This document shows positions 59,695-64,000 of a stretch of DNA of 64,000 bases, one piece after another; the first letter of the stretch is position 1, and each line of letters begins with the position of its first letter. Below the pieces are notes generated by a model. That model was not told the DNA's origin, searched no databases, and saw only the letters and a program-made list of their open reading frames with translations. The position numbers and the translations under genes were made by a program. The DNA is from Clitopilus passeckerianus (Eukaryota > Basidiomycota > Agaricomycetes > Agaricales > Entolomataceae), in contig CALYLX010000040.1 in NCBI GenBank assembly GCA_944990035.1, positions 372,001 through 436,000 of the forward strand. The letters are read 5' to 3'.

Positions 59695-59953
59695 ATGCTT
59701 TGAAAGAATTTTGGACATCGAGCTTCGCAACCTCGCCGTCACCCTCTCAATATCTCCATACCACAACTTCCATCCCCTCCCATTCCAGCTTCCTTTATAC
59801 CCACCCTCCGCTGCAGACCCTCCATTTGATGACCTTCAAAGGGCAAGGATCCGCTACACTTTTGAGCAAGTCGGCAGAGTCCGGGCAGGACTTGCTTTCT
59901 CATTCTCATGTGTTCACAAGTTCATGCTTGTTGAGTTATTCGTTGCCACCTGA
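59695..59953 (+). pseudogene. downstream ORF of arm B, start disrupted
   Basis: Counterpart of 49,576-49,938. An extra T gives ATG CTT TGA, so the start is closed after two codons. From 59,711 the frame is open to 59,953 and reads LDIELRNLAVTLSISPYHNF, then FDDLQRARIRYTFEQVGRVR and FSFSCVHKFMLVELFVAT. Arm A has the intact start but loses this part. Confidence 0.4.
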
Positions 59954-60479
59954 TGGGCGTGGTGAAAATGCGCTGAACCGTGGAGAGAGGGGGTCTGCGA
60001 GGCGGAACTTGACGAAAACTGTGCCATGTCGAACAATGTATCAATCTCCTCGCCATGAATGTAGGGAGCATGAAGCCTGATGCACAAACGCGATGTCGAC
60101 GGGAGCTGGTTTGTTAGCTCATGGTTTCCAATTCAGATGCAGCAGAGGTAGGGTGTAGGAGATAGGGGGGTCAAGTAAAGCGGTCTAAGCTAACGTGCTG
60201 CCAATCAATGTCCTCCTGTATTCCGGCAGACAAATGTTCCCTAAATCGATAAATTAAGTAGGCGAGCTTGCTTGTGCTGGTCAAAGTCTCGGGCAAAGAC
60301 TGTTCTTTGGGGTGGCGCATACTAATCGAGGCCGTCGGAGTGGTAGCTGGTGGGGGAAATGGTGTCATGATGGGGTAAGGTCGACATGCGGATTGAGGCT
60401 CTTCTGTGAAGGACTGGTATTGTCGTCTGAGGGTGGGTAGAACCACGAATCAGAGAGTGTCGAGGACCAGAAGGCGACC

Positions 60480-63400
60480 CAAGCATTGACAGAGAATTTG
60501 GCGCAATCTCCAGGATTTGGTCAAGCTCGAAACTCCAGGCATATAGCAGGGGAGGGAACCGGTTATGCTTTGATCTTGAGCCCTGATGATCCCATGGATG
60601 GCAAAGAATGCGAAGAAGAGTTTGCCATCAACGATGGAGAGTTGATATGTGTAGCCCAAATGACGAGAGTTTGCTGCGCCGAAAATCCTTCCACCTGTGA
60701 GCGCGTTGTCAGTGATTTATTCTTTCGATCGTTCATGAAAAGATGAAGGAGGAAGACAGGCGAGAAAGGAAGGGCGATTAAAAGAGCGAAGGGGGGGAAA
60801 GAAAAGAAGAGAGGAGAAATGTATGCACCTACGCGGAGGCTGCCGAAGTCATGGCAGCCTTCAAGATAAGCTCTCGCAACACTAGCTCTACCATTTGCCC
60901 TCCTAAAGATAGAAGGATGAATGGTACCGGTGCGCTCTTGCTCATAACAGCGGCCCCTTATACAGATTATAGTCATCCAAGCTAAAGCTTAAGGCTGAAC
61001 GTTTGAACGTTTGAACGTCTGAACTTTGGTGTTTTTTCGCGCTACTGTTCGTTGGATTGGCATTATCCAGCGATAAGTTTGCGTCAAGGAGCCAGCAAGG
61101 ATTGATCCTTCTCGACCCCGTCTTGCGAATGAGAACCCAAAGCGTTTTCGTCAAACCTCCCACCTCTTTCTCATTAGGTCTGTTTCTATTTTCCGCCCCC
61201 GTTTCCAACTCCAAACGCCCAAGCTCATCGGGGGCTCCAAAGACCTTGTGGTCGATATCCCAACTCAGGTGGCGACAACAGTAATTTCTTCCTTCCAGCT
61301 CCCCTTCCTAACCAGCCCTCTCTTTCTTCCTCCTTTGAACCTGGCCGAACCTTTCTTCTCATCACCCTCCAAGACCTCCATCCCTTCCGTTAGTCTGAAC
61401 GGCGAAGCCAACCCATCAACAGCAACCCCTTTTCAATCGCAGCGTCATATCCATAATTCCTCCTTATAATCGTCTTCACCATCCAAGCCATCGCCGGTAC
61501 CCGTGAACGGGAGCGGTGTGGGGCGAACAACCCGTAGCTCCAAGGTTGAGGTGGGCTGATCACCGAGAATGAAGGTAGCTTCGTCTTTTTCATTTTCTTC
61601 GTCTTCTCTGCCTTGAGAGGCGGCGATAAGGGCGTGAGCAACATCCCTAGCGCCTGGAGTCTGCTGCTGCAGTTCCGGCTCCTGTCGTGAGGAGGGAGAG
61701 GGAAAGGGGGAGGGGGAGGGAGGCGTGCGTGGAAGTGTGAAGAATGCATGTGGGGCCCGGGAGACGGGAGGAGTTCGAGGCTGGGGACCAGATCCCTTCT
61801 TCGTTCTCGTAGAATGTCTTAATGCGCGAGGGAGGATTGGTGGTGTCTGAAGACGAAGGAGTCCCAAAGTGGGAAGGTGACCTGGGCAGGACAATTATTA
61901 AATTGAACTTGGAGAACCTAATGAGAAACTTACGAGGGTTATAGGTGTTGCTCCCTTCTCGAGAACTTCACATTCGTCTCGCGGAGGTATTGCTCGTACG
62001 GCTTGTCGTTTGTCGGCATAGGATTGACGTAGACGACGTCTCTCCCCTTCTCTTATCGTCCGTAGCGGTACGCTCTCCCATCGCCACCGCGAACAGGATC
62101 ACCTGTCAGACCGCTACCAAACCGCTCATAGGCGTGAACGCTTGTTAGGCTGTGAGCCCCGGTTGGAAGGACGGTTTGGAGAGGGAGGTGGCCAGGAGAT
62201 GGTTGCAATATGTGCACGGCGATGATGTAGATGCAGCGTCAACCTCACCGTCGGCCCCTCAATCACGATACCATGTTTCCCTCCCTCTTTTCGCCTGTCT
62301 ATACCCTCTGTCCTTCGCCAGCCTCTCTCTCATAGCCTCAACACGACCAAAGTCGATAATGCTCCAAGGGCTCCAGCAGTCGGTGGAACGGCGTAAGTCA
62401 TTGTATGAACTGCCCGGATATCCCCTCCGTTCAAGATTCACAGTCGTCGAGGTACCAGCATCGACCTCGGGGAAGTGATGGGGTATGTGAAGGCACGGAG
62501 GGTGTAAGAGGTAGGGATGTGGGAAGAACATGGCTTGAGCTTCAAAACCAGCCAAGATCGACGTAAGCGATGTCGTGTTGGCTATGTATGCCAGTGGATG
62601 TCCTGGCCATAAGGACAGGGTGAGGCATGAAAACCGGGTGACGTTCATCGACTTGCCGACGGTCTTTCGGTTAGGGATTAGTGGAGGAGGGGTCCAGTGG
62701 TCGGGTCACCGAGACCGATGAAGAGATTGGACCATTCGGTGTACGACCAGCGAGGCCCAGCTCGTTTTGAGGCGACCAGCAACGTCCTATTGATCGTGAC
62801 ATCTGCTGTACTCATGCTGATGTATATGCCTTTTCTCGGAATCGAGAAGACATCGAGCTTGTGCTGGTCGAGCTTGCTGAAGAGTGGCTTACGGGGTGGT
62901 GGGTACTAATGGGTCACCGGGGGTATGAGCAGTTGAAATGGTGTGAATACAGATGCGAGTGGAGTGCCTGCAGCGGAGTACTGTCGTTTGGGGGTGGTTA
63001 GGCAGGGCCACGAGCTTGCGGAACGTGGAAAGCCGGACATATGCTGCATTGAGGGAGAACGAAATGCACCGATTGTCGTCGGCGTGATGTCGAACCCGGG
63101 AGTCTAGTAGATGGCGAAGAAGGCAAGGAAAGATTGCCGTCAACGAGGCCGATGCAGAGCTAGTTTGTATAGTTCGAGCGGCATGGAGTGCTACTTTGAG
63201 AGGGGATGTTCCTGTGAGTACTTGGTCAGTTGAGTGCTCTCTCGCTCAATCAAGGGAAGGTGATCGAGCAGAGGGCGAAGGAAGAAACAACGATGGAAGG
63301 ATGAAAGAAAGAAGGTAGCAGGGATGAGAGAAGGATGAAAGAAAAGATATGCACCTGGGTGGAAGTCACCTAGGTGCTCGTGGCCCCGACCCCTGTCATC

Positions 63401-63900
63401 TCCTTCCCCCGCTATCCAAGGGTATGAAAGAGGATGTTCGCGTAATGTTGCTCACAAGGCAAGCTGGCCATCTGTGAGGGCGAGTTAGTCGATGTATGCG
63501 CGACGCAGTCACAATCAGGGAGGGAAAGATAAGAAAAGGCACCGTAAACAGGGAACAGAAAGCCCGGAACAATGAAGAGAGCGCGAAACGAAAAGAAAAA
63601 GTGACGTACTCATTCATGATATCCAGCTGGAGGACGAAAAGATACGAGGTGGGCTCGGTTGACTCGTTCCTGTGAGTGTATAGTTAGTTGTTTGTTCTGG
63701 TTGCTCAAGAGAAGGTGATAGACGAATGAAGAGGAATGAAGGAGAACGAAGGAATTAAAGAGGCATGGATAGAGGAAGGCCAGACGAAAAGAAATGTACC
63801 TGAATGCAATTATGACGTCGATTAAACCTCCTTTATTCTTCTCGATGCTGTCCATTTTCTGCACTATCTGGTTCGCAGCAATGGTCTTCACTGATGATTC
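60480..63900 (-). pseudogene. decayed multi-exon minus-strand locus, arm B
   Basis: Counterpart of 50,400-53,670. Pieces on the minus strand: TIAANQIVQKMDSIEKNKGG near 63,840, then an apparent 140-nt GTACAT...CACAG intron and NESTEPTSYLFVLQLDIMNE; KLDQHKLDVFSIPRKG near 62,850; and a 149-codon frame at 61,894-61,445 with DVAHALIAASQGREDEENEK and FILGDQPTSTLELRVV. Stops and frameshifts separate the pieces (e.g. 4 extra nt near 61,825 relative to arm A). Family unknown; the 5' end may lie beyond the window. Confidence 0.35.
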
Positions 63901-64000
63901 TGACTATAGTGAGGCTGGTATATGAAAGTGCGAGTCAGTCAGTAATTCAGCGATCAAGTAGGAACGAGAGAAAGTACACTGGAGAAGGGAGGAAGATACC

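Larger units (their letters stand above)
55994..64000. repeat. tandem segmental duplication, arm B (runs off the window)
   Basis: Same order as arm A: NLR, 3' flank, short broken ORF, decayed minus-strand locus. Related purine-rich blocks near 60,720-60,830, 63,230-63,350 and 63,680-63,800 suggest that part of the minus-strand locus is itself repeated. Confidence 0.75.

Overview
The window looks like nuclear DNA of a filamentous basidiomycete, most likely a mushroom-forming Agaricomycete. Genes are dense, carry many 48-60 nt GT-AG introns and sit on both strands. The content fits a lignocellulose-degrading fungus: a secreted esterase with a family-1 cellulose-binding module, NACHT-WD40 STAND proteins, a large RhoGAP/RasGEF-like protein, TIM50, CCT8, INO1 and PI-PLC. 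There are no bacterial operons, CRISPR arrays or recognisable intact transposons. Gene models were built by hand from splice signals and reading-frame continuity, so each exon border is a prediction.

Layout. 1-0.6 kb: 3' end of an Hsp70/HSPA12-like gene. 2.5-9.6 kb: a 10-exon gene for a ~2,190-residue PH / RasGEF-like / PH / RhoGAP protein. 10.0-12.1 kb: CCT8, the theta subunit of the cytosolic chaperonin. 12.4-17.2 kb: three tandem wax-synthase-like MBOAT genes with the same three-exon structure; the third has a frameshift near its 5' end. 17.7-18.9 kb (minus): a protein with a C-terminal Zn(II)2Cys6 cluster. 18.9-21.9 kb: no gene seen. 21.9-24.4 kb: an F-box protein. 24.65 kb: a candidate U1 snRNA with a TATA box about 30 bp upstream. 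26.3-27.8 kb: a CBM1 + SGNH (CE16-type) esterase. 27.9-32.2 kb: decayed coding fragments. 32.5-34.4 kb: TIM50. 35.4-41.7 kb (minus): PI-specific phospholipase C followed by INO1, two inositol genes side by side. 43.6-44.2 kb: a broken hypothetical gene.

The last 19 kb is a tandem segmental duplication. Each arm starts with a NACHT-WD40 STAND (NLR-like) gene: copy A at 44.8-49.0 kb with ten WD40 repeats, copy B at 56.0-59.2 kb with four. Within each gene the 126-bp repeats are almost identical and differ mainly at a few codons. This is the pattern of the fungal het-E/D/R-type allorecognition genes, and it is the most interesting signal here. Downstream of each NLR lie decaying copies of the same short plus-strand ORF and the same multi-exon minus-strand locus, with different lesions in the two arms. 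A further broken gene (54.4-55.3 kb) lies between the arms. Arm B runs off the end of the window.
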